Of a DNA stretch of 64,000 nt, positions 34,211-42,495 are shown one piece after another. Source of the stretch: CBDBON01 sp965208395 (lineage in GTDB: Bacteria > Chloroflexota > Dehalococcoidia > Lucifugimonadales > CBDBON01); the NCBI GenBank assembly GCA_965208395.1, contig CBDBON010000001.1:372001-436000 (forward strand). The letters are read 5' to 3'. Position 1 is the first letter of the stretch, and each line of letters opens with the position of its first letter. Both the position numbers and the translations under genes were made by a program. The notes below the pieces were generated by a model. That model was not told the DNA's origin, did not search any database, and saw only the letters and a program-made list of their open reading frames with translations.

Positions 34211-34831
34211 TCATCGTTGGGACTCGACGATTCTGCGAGCCAGCAGGCGCACATCCCCTGTGGGCTCGTGGATCACCTTTCCGTGGAGTGGACCTGGAGT
34301 CGTCTGACCAACCCAGTACCGGTGTCCGACCGAAAGAAGCATCGGTATGTCCCCGGTAGAGTCACCCACCGCGGCCACCTCTTTCATTTCCACGCCCAGC
34401 CTGCCAGCCTGTCCCGTCAGCCATAGACCCTTGTCTTTTGGCCAGAAGTGATCTATCAGCCCGTCCTCGGAAAGCCCGGTGCCAACCGAATAGTCCGCCC
34501 CCAGGCGGTTGGCAAACCACTCCACTGCGAACTTCCAGGTGAGCGATACGATGGCTATCCTGAAACCATGCTCCCTGAGCAACGCGAACCCCTCGTCCAC
34601 TCCGGGCGCGACACGGGCTGCTGTGAGATGCTCGCACAGTTCATCGAACGTGAAGGGGGAGTACCACTCTACCATCTCCTCCCTGGCTGACGTGATCTCC
34701 TCAATCTGGTCGGACTCCAGCTGTTCCAGCTCTCGCATCCGTCCAAGACGCCCGATGCCCTTCGCGATGGCCTCACATGCTGTCTGGCCTCGTAACAGGG
34801 TTCCATCCAGGTCAAACGCGGCCAGCCTCAT
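34211..34831 (-). CDS. HAD-IB phosphatase (phosphoserine phosphatase-like)
   Basis: 206-residue haloacid dehalogenase hydrolase. Motif I is AAFDLDGTLLRG (nucleophile Asp8), motif II IAIVSLTWKF, and motif IV AAVGDSTGDIPML. A helical cap lies between I and II. Overall order resembles SerB, but the substrate is open. Between the truncated and the intact histidine phosphatase; 11 bp from the latter, so probably co-transcribed. Confidence 0.86.
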   Translation of the reverse strand: MRLAAFDLDGTLLRGQTACEAIAKGIGRLGRMRELEQLESDQIEEITSAREEMVEWYSPFTFDELCEHLTAARVAPGVDEGFALLREHGFRIAIVSLTWKFAVEWFANRLGADYSVGTGLSEDGLIDHFWPKDKGLWLTGQAGRLGVEMKEVAAVGDSTGDIPMLLSVGHRYWVGQTTPGPLHGKVIHEPTGDVRLLARRIVESQR

Positions 34832-34842
34832 GCCATCTCTTC

Positions 34843-35469
34843 CTAGCCGCTCAGGTGTCTCGTCTGGTTCCAGCCGACGATTGATGCCGACCCCTCACGG
34901 AGTTCGATGACCGAGACGCTCGCAGTGTGGAGAGGTTCGAGTTCCCAGAACCACTCGGCACCCCGATCAAGTAGGGATGCCGCCAACAATCTCAGCGTCC
35001 AGCCGTGGCCCACTACAAGGACACGGTGTCCGGTGCTGTCAGCCTTGAGTTTCGACGCCACCTCTTGCTGGCGCAGGAACACTTGGCGGATGCTCTCCCC
35101 TCCAGGCGGCGCGAAGTCCAGCGCAGAGGTCTGGTCATCAACCGTTCCCGCCATGCGCGGTTCAGCCTCCACGGCGGCAGCAAGCGACCACCCTTCGTAT
35201 ATGCCGTCTGAAATCTCTCGCAGTCCTTTGTGGATCGTGAGTGACACCGGACTGGAGTGCCCGGCGAGTATAGTCTGGGCCGTCTCTAACGCACGCGAGA
35301 GATCGCTCGCATGCGCAGAATCGAACTCAACATCAGCCAGGTATCCGGCGACAGCCTGTGCTTGGCGACGACCTTCACCTGACAGCGGCACGTCGGTCTG
35401 CCCCTGGATGCGCTTTGCCGCGTTCCATTCCGTCTCGCCGTGACGGACCAGGTAGAACTTCTTGGCCAA
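34843..35469 (-). CDS. Histidine phosphatase-family protein (CobC/GpmB-like)
   Basis: 208 residues. Phospho-His motif LVRHGETEWN, substrate loop GQTDVPLSGEGRRQAQAVAGYL, SDLSRALETAQTI, GGESIRQVF and second catalytic His in VVGHGWTLRLL. A broad-specificity phosphatase; cobalamin-pathway alpha-ribazole phosphatase or sugar phosphatase are both possible and no cobalamin gene is near. First gene of the less GC-rich minus-strand island. Confidence 0.88.
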   Translation of the reverse strand: MAKKFYLVRHGETEWNAAKRIQGQTDVPLSGEGRRQAQAVAGYLADVEFDSAHASDLSRALETAQTILAGHSSPVSLTIHKGLREISDGIYEGWSLAAAVEAEPRMAGTVDDQTSALDFAPPGGESIRQVFLRQQEVASKLKADSTGHRVLVVGHGWTLRLLAASLLDRGAEWFWELEPLHTASVSVIELREGSASIVGWNQTRHLSG

Positions 35470-35651
35470 GACCGATTCACTCCTGAGTGAACAGGACGCT
35501 GTCTTAAGTCAACGCTCGGTCTCGTTGATCGGCGTTACACACTGCGTTGCAGGAGGCTGTGGACTGGCTGGTCGGGGCGGCCTACTGAGAAGGAGGGCAG
35601 GGGGCATGAGGTCTCATCGGTTCACCATCCACTCGCTGGACATCATCACGC

Positions 35652-36746
35652 CTACTGCGAGCAGCCCCTACCTGGGATGTCCCACACCGACTCGACTACT
35701 CCGTCGCGGACGCAGACGTACTGGTCCCACCGGTCCACCAGCATGTCCTGGTAGGAGGGGATGATGGTGATCTTGTCGCCGACTCTAAGCGGCATCTCGC
35801 CTTCGCTCCCGAGCACGACGTGGTCGTCGAGCAGCGCGTCGACGCGTACCTCGGGCCAGCCCTCTATCTCGCTCGCTCCTCGGTCTGACAGCGCCATCAG
35901 GCCGACGTCGCCCACGGCGACCCCCGGTCGGGGAGTGCTGATAATCGTCGCCAGGACCTTGTTGGCGATGCGGAAGTCCTCCATGTAGAAGGCGATGGTC
36001 CCGCCTAGGGCGTAGGTGCCGCCCTCGACCTCGGTGACTCCTTCCATCGTCGCCGCGACGTCTATAGTGAAGGTCTCGCCGCTCGACACCATCTCAACTG
36101 GTATGCCCTCGGCCTCGATAGCGTCCTTGACGTCCAGGCATATCTGGATCGCCTCTCGGCCGACGTTGAAGCGGTGCTCGTGCCCCTGGAACTCGCGGAG
36201 CGACTGGTGGCTCATCACGCCGCGGAAGTCGACGCCGGGAAGGCGCTCGGCGAGCCTTGCGATAGCGACGCCCTCCTCGGCGCTTCTCGCGCCGGCGCGG
36301 CCCATATTCGTGTTCACCTCGATCAGCACGCCGATGCTCGTGCCGTACGCCTCTGCTACGTCCGACAGCTCCTGGACATTCTCCAGGTTGTCCACGCAGA
36401 CCTTTATGTCGGCCCGTTTGGCAAGGGCGCACATCCGGGCGATCTTGTCTCTGTGCACCACCTGGTTGGGGATCAGGACGTCGGTGACGCCGCCTTCGAC
36501 CATCACCTCGGCCTCGGCCAGCTTCGCCGTGCAGACCCCCCCTACCGTCCCGCCGGCGTCGATCTGCATCATCGCGAGCCGCGGGCTCTTGGTGTTCTTG
36601 GTGTGCTGCCTCATCTTGCAGACGGTGTCGTCGTAGATGTCATTCACGGCCTTGAAATTGTGCTCGATGGCGTCGAGATCGACGATCAGGCAGGGCGTCT
36701 CCAGGTCCTCGACTCGTGTGCCGGGCAGCGGCCTGTAGTTGTCCAT
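35652..36746 (-). CDS. D-threonine aldolase / D-serine dehydratase-like PLP enzyme (alanine racemase fold)
   Basis: 364 residues: fold-III barrel beginning DLETPCLIVDLDAIEHN, with the PLP lysine expected at Lys50 in RQHTKNTKSP, then QIDAGGTVGGVCTAKLAEAE and C-terminal beta domain with VRDGVVESVWDIPGRG. Classical members bind Mn/Zn through a C-terminal His plus Cys or Asp; here the matching position reads PSYQDM, so the His is replaced. A related but non-identical activity is likely. 51 bp downstream of a paralog. Confidence 0.8.
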   Translation of the reverse strand: MDNYRPLPGTRVEDLETPCLIVDLDAIEHNFKAVNDIYDDTVCKMRQHTKNTKSPRLAMMQIDAGGTVGGVCTAKLAEAEVMVEGGVTDVLIPNQVVHRDKIARMCALAKRADIKVCVDNLENVQELSDVAEAYGTSIGVLIEVNTNMGRAGARSAEEGVAIARLAERLPGVDFRGVMSHQSLREFQGHEHRFNVGREAIQICLDVKDAIEAEGIPVEMVSSGETFTIDVAATMEGVTEVEGGTYALGGTIAFYMEDFRIANKVLATIISTPRPGVAVGDVGLMALSDRGASEIEGWPEVRVDALLDDHVVLGSEGEMPLRVGDKITIIPSYQDMLVDRWDQYVCVRDGVVESVWDIPGRGCSQ

Positions 36747-36797
36747 TCTTTCTGCTCCTTTTGGTGACCTCTCCGGTCCGACGATCGGGAAAGACCG

Positions 36798-37886
36798 CTA
36801 GCGGTAGCGTCCGCGCGCCGGCAGGTTCCAGACCGCCTCCAGCCTCCCATCGCGTACTGCGAAGATGTAGTCGTGCACGTTGACGCAGCCTGAGATGTCC
36901 CAGGGGACGAGCCACACCCGGTCGCCCAGCCGGAGTCCGTGGTCTACCCTCGGGTCGAAGGAGAGACCCCCGTGCTCCGCGCTCAGCCCCCTCACGGTCG
37001 CACCCGACGGATGGTCGACGCGCGGGTCTCCGGAGTCGGCGCTCACGGCCTTCCGTCCGGAGTCGGTGATGACGTTGCCGGCCTCCGGGACGCTCGTAAC
37101 GCATGACATGATCCGGGCGGCGTTCGCGAGCAGGGGCCGCAGCTCCCTGTGCCTCTCGTCCATCAGCGCGTAGGAGCCTGCCGGCACTTCGGTGACGCCT
37201 CCCGCTCCGGCCGCCGCTTCATAGTCGGCGGTGCCTCCCGCGCTGACCACGTCGATCTCCAGTCCCGTCTTTTCCAGGTGCTCACGGGTGTCCAGGATCT
37301 GTTGGATATATGCTCGTGGCTTCTCGCTGGGAGCCCCGCCGTATGTGGAGATGCCGGAAAAGGTGAGACTGGGTGCGTCCCGGACTGCGCAAGCGAGATC
37401 GACCGCAGCCGCTCCCGGCTCCACTCCGGCGGCGCCCGTCCCTGTGTGGACGTGCACGAGCACGTCGATCTCGACACCGGCTGAGACGGCGGCATCGGAC
37501 AGGTCGCCGACGTTGCCAGCGCTGTCGACCCGCACGGTGACTTTGGCGCGGCGCGCCAGCGCGCACAGCCGCCTGATCTTGTCCGGTGTCACGACGATGT
37601 TCGCGACTGATATGTCGTCGAACCCCGACTCTGCGAACACCTCCGCCTGCCCCAGCGTTGAGACCGAGATGCCGCCGACGGTGCCGCCGGCGTCGAGCTG
37701 CATGTGGGCGATGGCCGGACTGCCGTGTGCGGCGACGTGCGGCCGGAGCCGCGCGGTGTCCAGGTCCCGGAAGTGGGAGTGAACCGTTTCGATGTTCCGC
37801 TCGAGAAGGGCCGTGTCGACGACCAGGATGGGAGTGTCCAGCTCCTCCTCGGGCGTGCCTATCGGTTTGAATATCGGGCGTTCCAT
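36798..37886 (-). CDS. D-threonine aldolase-like paralog lacking the PLP lysine
   Basis: 362-residue tandem paralog of the next gene with the same architecture: LDTPILVVDTALLERN, QLDAGGTVGGISVSTLGQAE, VSAGGTADYEAAAGAGGVTEV, VRDGRLEAVWNLPARGR. The lysine motif, RPHVKTHKSP in typical relatives, reads RPHVAAHGSP, so the Schiff-base lysine is Ala52 and the second Lys is Gly55. The C-terminal metal motif also lacks His and Cys (PWDISGC). The frame is intact with normal codon use, so it is not decaying. Either a pseudoenzyme, a partner of the neighbour, or PLP-independent. Confidence 0.78.
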   Translation of the reverse strand: MERPIFKPIGTPEEELDTPILVVDTALLERNIETVHSHFRDLDTARLRPHVAAHGSPAIAHMQLDAGGTVGGISVSTLGQAEVFAESGFDDISVANIVVTPDKIRRLCALARRAKVTVRVDSAGNVGDLSDAAVSAGVEIDVLVHVHTGTGAAGVEPGAAAVDLACAVRDAPSLTFSGISTYGGAPSEKPRAYIQQILDTREHLEKTGLEIDVVSAGGTADYEAAAGAGGVTEVPAGSYALMDERHRELRPLLANAARIMSCVTSVPEAGNVITDSGRKAVSADSGDPRVDHPSGATVRGLSAEHGGLSFDPRVDHGLRLGDRVWLVPWDISGCVNVHDYIFAVRDGRLEAVWNLPARGRYR

Positions 37887-38060
37887 GGGCGTTGTCTCCG
37901 GTGGCGTCTGTATCCGTCAGAGGGTATCATACGCCACGCCAAAGCGGAGAGTGGACAACGCCGAACGCATGTGCTATGATCGGAGCATGCGTACAGCCAC
38001 CCAGATCCGCCGCACCCGGACGGCAGCCCTCACATCCATCACGCTACCCGTCCTCCACCT

Positions 38061-38171
38061 GTCCCATTCTGTCACTTTTCTGTCCCAACTCTGTTCAAGA
38101 CCTGTCTCATGGATGTCCTGGACCGTCACCGGTCTAGCTACGAAAAGAGACACAATGTTACAGAATGGGAC
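38061..38171. repeat. Small element with 12-bp perfect inverted ends
   Basis: GTCCCATTCTGT (38061-38072) and its reverse complement ACAGAATGGGAC (38160-38171) bound an 87-bp AT-richer core holding further CTGTCCCA/CTGTCTCA motifs. Resembles a tiny MITE or transposon-end remnant. Lies in the 740-bp gap before leuS; a weakly similar GGGACAAAGTG-type sequence is at about 53030-53045. Confidence 0.5.
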
Positions 38172-38243
38172 GCATTTTGAGAAAAAAGCTCTCCCCAGGG
38201 CGACTCGCCGATGACGGAGGCGTGCAGGTTCCCCACTGGGAGC

Positions 38244-38260
38244 GCGGGCATCCTGCCCGC
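38244..38260. repeat. Hairpin GCGGGCA-TCC-TGCCCGC
   Basis: Perfect 7-bp arms with a 3-nt loop, about 90 bp before the leuS T-box. No T-tract follows, so it is not a standard terminator; it resembles short GC palindromes dispersed in bacterial intergenic DNA. A possible promoter, TTGACC (38271) plus TAGCGT (38295), follows but is weak. Confidence 0.4.
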
Positions 38261-38334
38261 ACCTCTCCGCTTGACCGCCTTCGGCGCGCTGTGCTAGCGT
38301 TCTGATGTACCAGTCACATACCAAATAGATGCGC

Positions 38335-38590
38335 AGAAGGGGAGTAGTAGCGGGTCGAGCAGCCACAGAGAGCCGGGCGGGTCCTGACGAAAACGACAGG
38401 GCCGGCTGAGAGCCCGGCGCAGGCAGTCCGCGAACTCGCCCCAGAGCATCCGGCCTGAAATAGAGTAGGGTCGGGCGGCCAGCGCCGTTATCGCATTTAG
38501 AGTGTCCGCCGGACGGCGTCCGGCGGGAAGCAGGGTGGTACCGCGGGCGTTTCAAGGTCCCGTCCCTTCGGGGAGCGGGGCCTTTTGCTT
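38335..38590 (+). promoter_or_regulatory. T-box leader (tRNA-Leu sensing) upstream of leuS
   Basis: A riboswitch that reads the charging state of tRNA and here should control leuS by termination. The T-box signature AGCAGGGTGGTACCGCGG is at 38529-38546. The terminator hairpin starts GGTCCCGTCCC, closes a TTCG loop and ends GCGGGGCC before TTTTGCTT (38556-38590). Stem I begins near GGGGAGTAGTAGCG (38339 on). A GAACTCG segment on its 3' side could hold a CTC leucine specifier (38435-38437), a tentative reading. Uncharged tRNA-Leu would favour the antiterminator and leuS expression. Confidence 0.9.
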
Positions 38591-38626
38591 GTGTCGGCCT
38601 GACCGACGCCATATTGGAGCGTACCG

Positions 38627-41095
38627 ATGACGACGACGGAACGAAAGACGGAGCGGCGCTACGATCACAAGGCCGTAGAGGCCAAGTGGCAGGCGCGTTG
38701 GAGTGAGGAAGGGACCTACCGGGTCCGGGACGACGATCCCCGGCCCAAGTGGTACGAGCTTCACATGTATCCGTATCCCTCTGGCGACCTCCACATCGGC
38801 CACTGGTACGCGATGTCCGGCGCGGACACGCGCGCGCGGTTCATGAGAATGCAGGGACACAACGTCCTGCATCCGATGGGATTCGACGCCTTCGGGCTGA
38901 ACGCCGAGAACGCGGCTATAAGACGGGGCATCCATCCGTACACGTGGACGATGGACAACATACGGAACATGCGTCGTCAGCTCCGGTCGATGGGCCCCAT
39001 GTACGACTGGGACAGGGAGGTCGTCACCTGCACTCCGGACTACTACAGGTGGAACCAGTGGCTGTTCCTGCAGCTCTACGGGGCGGGTCTCGCATACAGA
39101 GACTATGCGCCGGTCAACTGGTGCCCATCGTGCAACACGGTCCTGGCCAACGAGCAGGTGATCGAGGGGCTGTGCGAGCGGTGCGATACGGCGGTCACTC
39201 ACCGCGACATGAACCAGTGGTTCTTCCGCATCACGAGTTACGCGGACGAGCTGCTCGACCAGTCGAAGATAGAGTGGCCTGAGCGTATCAACGTGATGCA
39301 GACGAACTGGATCGGCCGCAGCGAGGGGGTCGAGATAGAGTTCGACATCTCCGAGTACGGACTGGAGCTGAATACGCTTTCGACATTCACGACCCGGATC
39401 GACACGATCTTCGGCGTCACCTTCGTCGTCCTGGCGCCCGAGCACCCGTTGGTGGACGCGCTGACGACGGACGAGCGCCGCGCGGACGTTCAGGCCTACG
39501 TCGACGAGGCGCGCCGCCAGACGGAGGTCGAGCGGCTGTCTACCGAGAAGGAGAAGACGGGCGTCTTCACCGGCTCCTACTGCGTGAACCGGCTCAACGG
39601 CGAGCGCGTGCCGGTGTTGATAGGCGACTATGTCCTGCTGACCTACGGCACGGGCGTCGTGATGGGCGTGCCGGCGCACGACCAGCGAGACTTCGAGTTC
39701 GCGACGAAGTACGACCTGCCGATTCGGGTGGTCGTGGCGCCGCCGGGATGGGACGGGGAGGAGCTGTCCGAGGCGTACGTGGATGAGGGCGTCCAGGTCA
39801 ACTCAGGCCCGTTCGACGGCCTCCCCAGCTCCGAGGGTATGGAGCGCATCGCCGACCGCGTCGAGGCGATGGGCTGGGGACGGAGAACGGTCAACTACCG
39901 CATGAGGGACTGGCTGATCTCGCGTCAGCGGTACTGGGGGACCCCCATCCCAATAGTCTACTGCGACGAGTGCGGCACCGTTCCCGTGCCGGAGCGCGAC
40001 CTGCCTGTCCTGCTGCCCGAGGACGCCGAGTTCCTGCCGACCGGGGAGTCGCCGCTCGCCCTGCACGAGGGGTTCGTGAACACGAGCTGCCCGCGGTGCG
40101 ACGGGGCCGCCAGGCGGGAGACCGACACGATGGACACCTTCGTCGACTCCTCCTGGTACTTCCTGAGGTACGCCAGTCCTGACTATGCCGACGGCCCGTT
40201 CGATCCGCGGACGGTGGGACAGTGGAACCCGGTCGACCAGTACACGGGCGGTGTCGAGCACGCCGTCATGCACCTGCTCTACGCCCGCTTCTTCGTGAAG
40301 GCGCTGCGAGACCTGGAGATGCTGGATTTCGACGAGCCGTTCGTGCGTCTCTTCAACCAGGGGACGATCGTCTTCCAGCACCGGAAGATGAGCAAGTCGC
40401 GAGGCAACGTCGTCGCCCCGGACGAGTACGTCGAGAGGATGGGCGCGGACGCCGTCCGGTGCTATCTGATGTTCCTGGGTCCCTGGGAGCAGGGAGGCGA
40501 GTGGAGCGATTCCGGCATAAACGGAGTGGCGCGCTGGCTCAACCGCGTCTGGGAGCTGGCCCGGCGGAACCCCGGGAGGCTGGGTGCGCCCGTCTCCGAG
40601 GAGGCGGCGCGTGATCTGACCCGCCTGATCCACCAGACGGTGCGCAAGGTCACCGAGGACGTGGAGCGCTTCAAGTTCAACACCGCGCTGGCCTCGCTCA
40701 TGGAGTTTACGAACGGCCTGAGCCGGGTCTGGGAGCGGGGAGACGTTGGCCGGGAGCTGTGGGAGCAGGCGATAGAGCGGCTGCTGGTCCTGATGGCGCC
40801 GATGGCGCCCCACATGTCGGAGGAGCTGTGGGAGCGGACCGGTCGGCGGTTCAGCGTCCACAGCCGATCATGGCCTGAGTGGGACGCCGGTCTGGCCGCC
40901 GACGCCGTCATAACTCTGGTGGTGCAGGTCGACGGCCGCCTGCGCGACAGAATCGAGGTTCCGGCGTCGATCACGGACGACCTGGCCCGCGAGACTGCGC
41001 TTCGGAGCAGGAACGTGCAGCGCCACGTCGAGGGCAGAGAGGTCGCCAGGGTCGTCTACGTGCCCGGCAAGCTGGTCAACGTGGTCACACGTTAG
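38627..41095 (+). CDS. leuS: Leucyl-tRNA synthetase
   Basis: Class I aminoacyl-tRNA synthetase, 822 residues, normal bacterial length. PYPSGDLHIGHW carries the HIGH motif (about residue 55); the editing domain lies about 220-410 with TTRIDTIFGVTFVVLAPEHP and GVVMGVPAHDQRD; MSKSRGN (KMSKS) is near residue 588. Zinc-type cysteines appear in NWCPSCNTVLANEQV and YCDECGTVPVP. ATG 38627 is 37 nt after the T-box terminator. Confidence 0.97.
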   Translation: MTTTERKTERRYDHKAVEAKWQARWSEEGTYRVRDDDPRPKWYELHMYPYPSGDLHIGHWYAMSGADTRARFMRMQGHNVLHPMGFDAFGLNAENAAIRRGIHPYTWTMDNIRNMRRQLRSMGPMYDWDREVVTCTPDYYRWNQWLFLQLYGAGLAYRDYAPVNWCPSCNTVLANEQVIEGLCERCDTAVTHRDMNQWFFRITSYADELLDQSKIEWPERINVMQTNWIGRSEGVEIEFDISEYGLELNTLSTFTTRIDTIFGVTFVVLAPEHPLVDALTTDERRADVQAYVDEARRQTEVERLSTEKEKTGVFTGSYCVNRLNGERVPVLIGDYVLLTYGTGVVMGVPAHDQRDFEFATKYDLPIRVVVAPPGWDGEELSEAYVDEGVQVNSGPFDGLPSSEGMERIADRVEAMGWGRRTVNYRMRDWLISRQRYWGTPIPIVYCDECGTVPVPERDLPVLLPEDAEFLPTGESPLALHEGFVNTSCPRCDGAARRETDTMDTFVDSSWYFLRYASPDYADGPFDPRTVGQWNPVDQYTGGVEHAVMHLLYARFFVKALRDLEMLDFDEPFVRLFNQGTIVFQHRKMSKSRGNVVAPDEYVERMGADAVRCYLMFLGPWEQGGEWSDSGINGVARWLNRVWELARRNPGRLGAPVSEEAARDLTRLIHQTVRKVTEDVERFKFNTALASLMEFTNGLSRVWERGDVGRELWEQAIERLLVLMAPMAPHMSEELWERTGRRFSVHSRSWPEWDAGLAADAVITLVVQVDGRLRDRIEVPASITDDLARETALRSRNVQRHVEGREVARVVYVPGKLVNVVTR

Positions 41096-41172
41096 GGAGC
41101 TGTTGAGACTCGGGGCAGGGGAGCCCCCGTCCCCAGTCTTCCCCCTCGGAGCAGGAGACCCTTAAACAACCC

Positions 41173-41197
41173 GTCATGCCGGCGAAAGCCGGTATCC
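41173..41197 (+). repeat. REP-like palindromic repeat, copy B
   Basis: GTCAT-GCCGGC-GAAA-GCCGGT-ATCC, one base different from copy A at 32825. Lies in the 133-bp convergent gap between leuS and the DAO-family oxidase, a usual place for REP elements. Confidence 0.8.
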
Positions 41198-41228
41198 TGA
41201 ATCAGCAGTCTCGGATTGGTGAGGACAG

Positions 41229-42404
41229 CTACGCCACGACCTTGAACTTGTAGGTGGTCGTGTTCAGGTCTCCCTCCTCGAACCGGCTCATGCGCAGCGG
41301 CGAAATGTCGATGGTCGTCGCCTCGCCGTCCATGATCAGCTCGGCCATGACGATGCCGACGGCCGGCGACTCCTTGAAGCCGTGGCCGCTGAACCCGGTG
41401 CAGATGTAGAGCCCGTCTACGCCGTCTACGCGGTCGACGATCGGGTGCAGGTCCGGCGTGGAGGTGTAGAGGCCGGCGTAGCCGGTCACGTATTCCGAGT
41501 CGGCCATAGCGGGGATGCGCCGTGACAGACGCAGCCACACGTCCTCCAGGTGGTCCAGGGAGGGACGGGGATTGAAGACATCGGGGTCGACCACATCCTC
41601 GGCGTTTCCGTTGCCCACCAGCATCAGGTCCGCCCCCTCTGGCCTGAAGTAGGTCAGGTTGGCCATGTCCGCCCCTGTGGGAGGAGACGGAAGAGTCTCC
41701 ATGGACCTGCGCAGAAAAAAAACCTCGTGCCGGGTGGCCTCCAGCGGGAGATCCAGTCCCAGCTTCTGTGTCAGGAAGCGAGGAGACCAGGGGCCGGTCG
41801 CCACGATCGCGACGGGAGTCTCGTACCGCTCCGCGGCGGTGGTGACGGCGACCACTCTACCGCCCTCTATCTCCACGCCGGTCGCGGGCGACTCGAGCTC
41901 GACGTCTGCCCCCAGCTCCCTCGCCCTCGCCGAGTAGCCCAGGGCTGTGCCGGAGGGATCGCCGTAGCCTGATTGCGGCTCCCATGCGAAGCCCTCATCG
42001 CCCTGCAGGTCGAAGCCGGGCGCCAGCTCCCGCGCCTCCTCCAGCGAGATGATGCGGGTGTCGATGCCCACCGACTGCTGCATCTCGATATTCTGCCTGA
42101 GCCCGTCGATGGACTCCGGCGGTACGACCACGAGGAAGCCCGTATGGACCCAGCCCGCGTCGCCGGCGCCGACGACCTGCCCGAAGTCCCTGAGTATCCC
42201 GAAGCTCTCCCAGGCCAGGCGGGCGTTCACCTCGGTCGAGTAGTGCATGCGGATCACCCCGGAGGAGCGTCCGGTCGACCCGGATCCGAGCGTGTCGCGT
42301 TCGAGCAGCACGGCGGAGCCCACGCCTCGCGAGGCCAGGTTGTAGAGGATGCTGGCCCCCATCACACCGCCGCCGATGACGACGGCGTCCGCTGTCTTGG
42401 TCAT
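41229..42404 (-). CDS. FAD-dependent oxidoreductase of the DAO family (sarcosine/glycine oxidase-like)
   Basis: 391 residues from ATG 42404 (GGAGG 8 nt upstream). FAD motif AVVIGGGVMGASILYNLASRG with VLLERDTLGSGSTGRSSGVIR places it among D-amino-acid/sarcosine oxidases and dehydrogenase beta subunits. The C-terminal YAGLYTSTPDLHPIVDRV and CTGFSGHGFKESPAVG are typical. Oxidises a secondary or D-amine substrate; exact substrate unknown. Divergent from leuB. Confidence 0.88.
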   Translation of the reverse strand: MTKTADAVVIGGGVMGASILYNLASRGVGSAVLLERDTLGSGSTGRSSGVIRMHYSTEVNARLAWESFGILRDFGQVVGAGDAGWVHTGFLVVVPPESIDGLRQNIEMQQSVGIDTRIISLEEARELAPGFDLQGDEGFAWEPQSGYGDPSGTALGYSARARELGADVELESPATGVEIEGGRVVAVTTAAERYETPVAIVATGPWSPRFLTQKLGLDLPLEATRHEVFFLRRSMETLPSPPTGADMANLTYFRPEGADLMLVGNGNAEDVVDPDVFNPRPSLDHLEDVWLRLSRRIPAMADSEYVTGYAGLYTSTPDLHPIVDRVDGVDGLYICTGFSGHGFKESPAVGIVMAELIMDGEATTIDISPLRMSRFEEGDLNTTTYKFKVVA

Positions 42405-42441
42405 TGGTCTTGCCTCCGCACTGAGTTCTCCGCGTCTGGCA

Positions 42442-42447
42442 TATAAT
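42442..42447 (+). promoter_or_regulatory. Consensus -10 box before leuB
   Basis: Exact TATAAT, 48 nt upstream of the leuB ATG in the 91-bp divergent region. The -35 position (about 42419) is CACTGA-like and poor. Confidence 0.5.
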
Positions 42448-42495
42448 ACGTTGCGGGTCAAGAAATTCGCCAATCGAGTGAGGACGGAGACACGT

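Noticed and set aside
37974..38612. Minus-strand open frame of about 210 codons before leuS
   Set aside because: It runs antisense through the T-box, its terminator and the GC palindrome; the RNA structure explains the sequence and the peptide is low-complexity.
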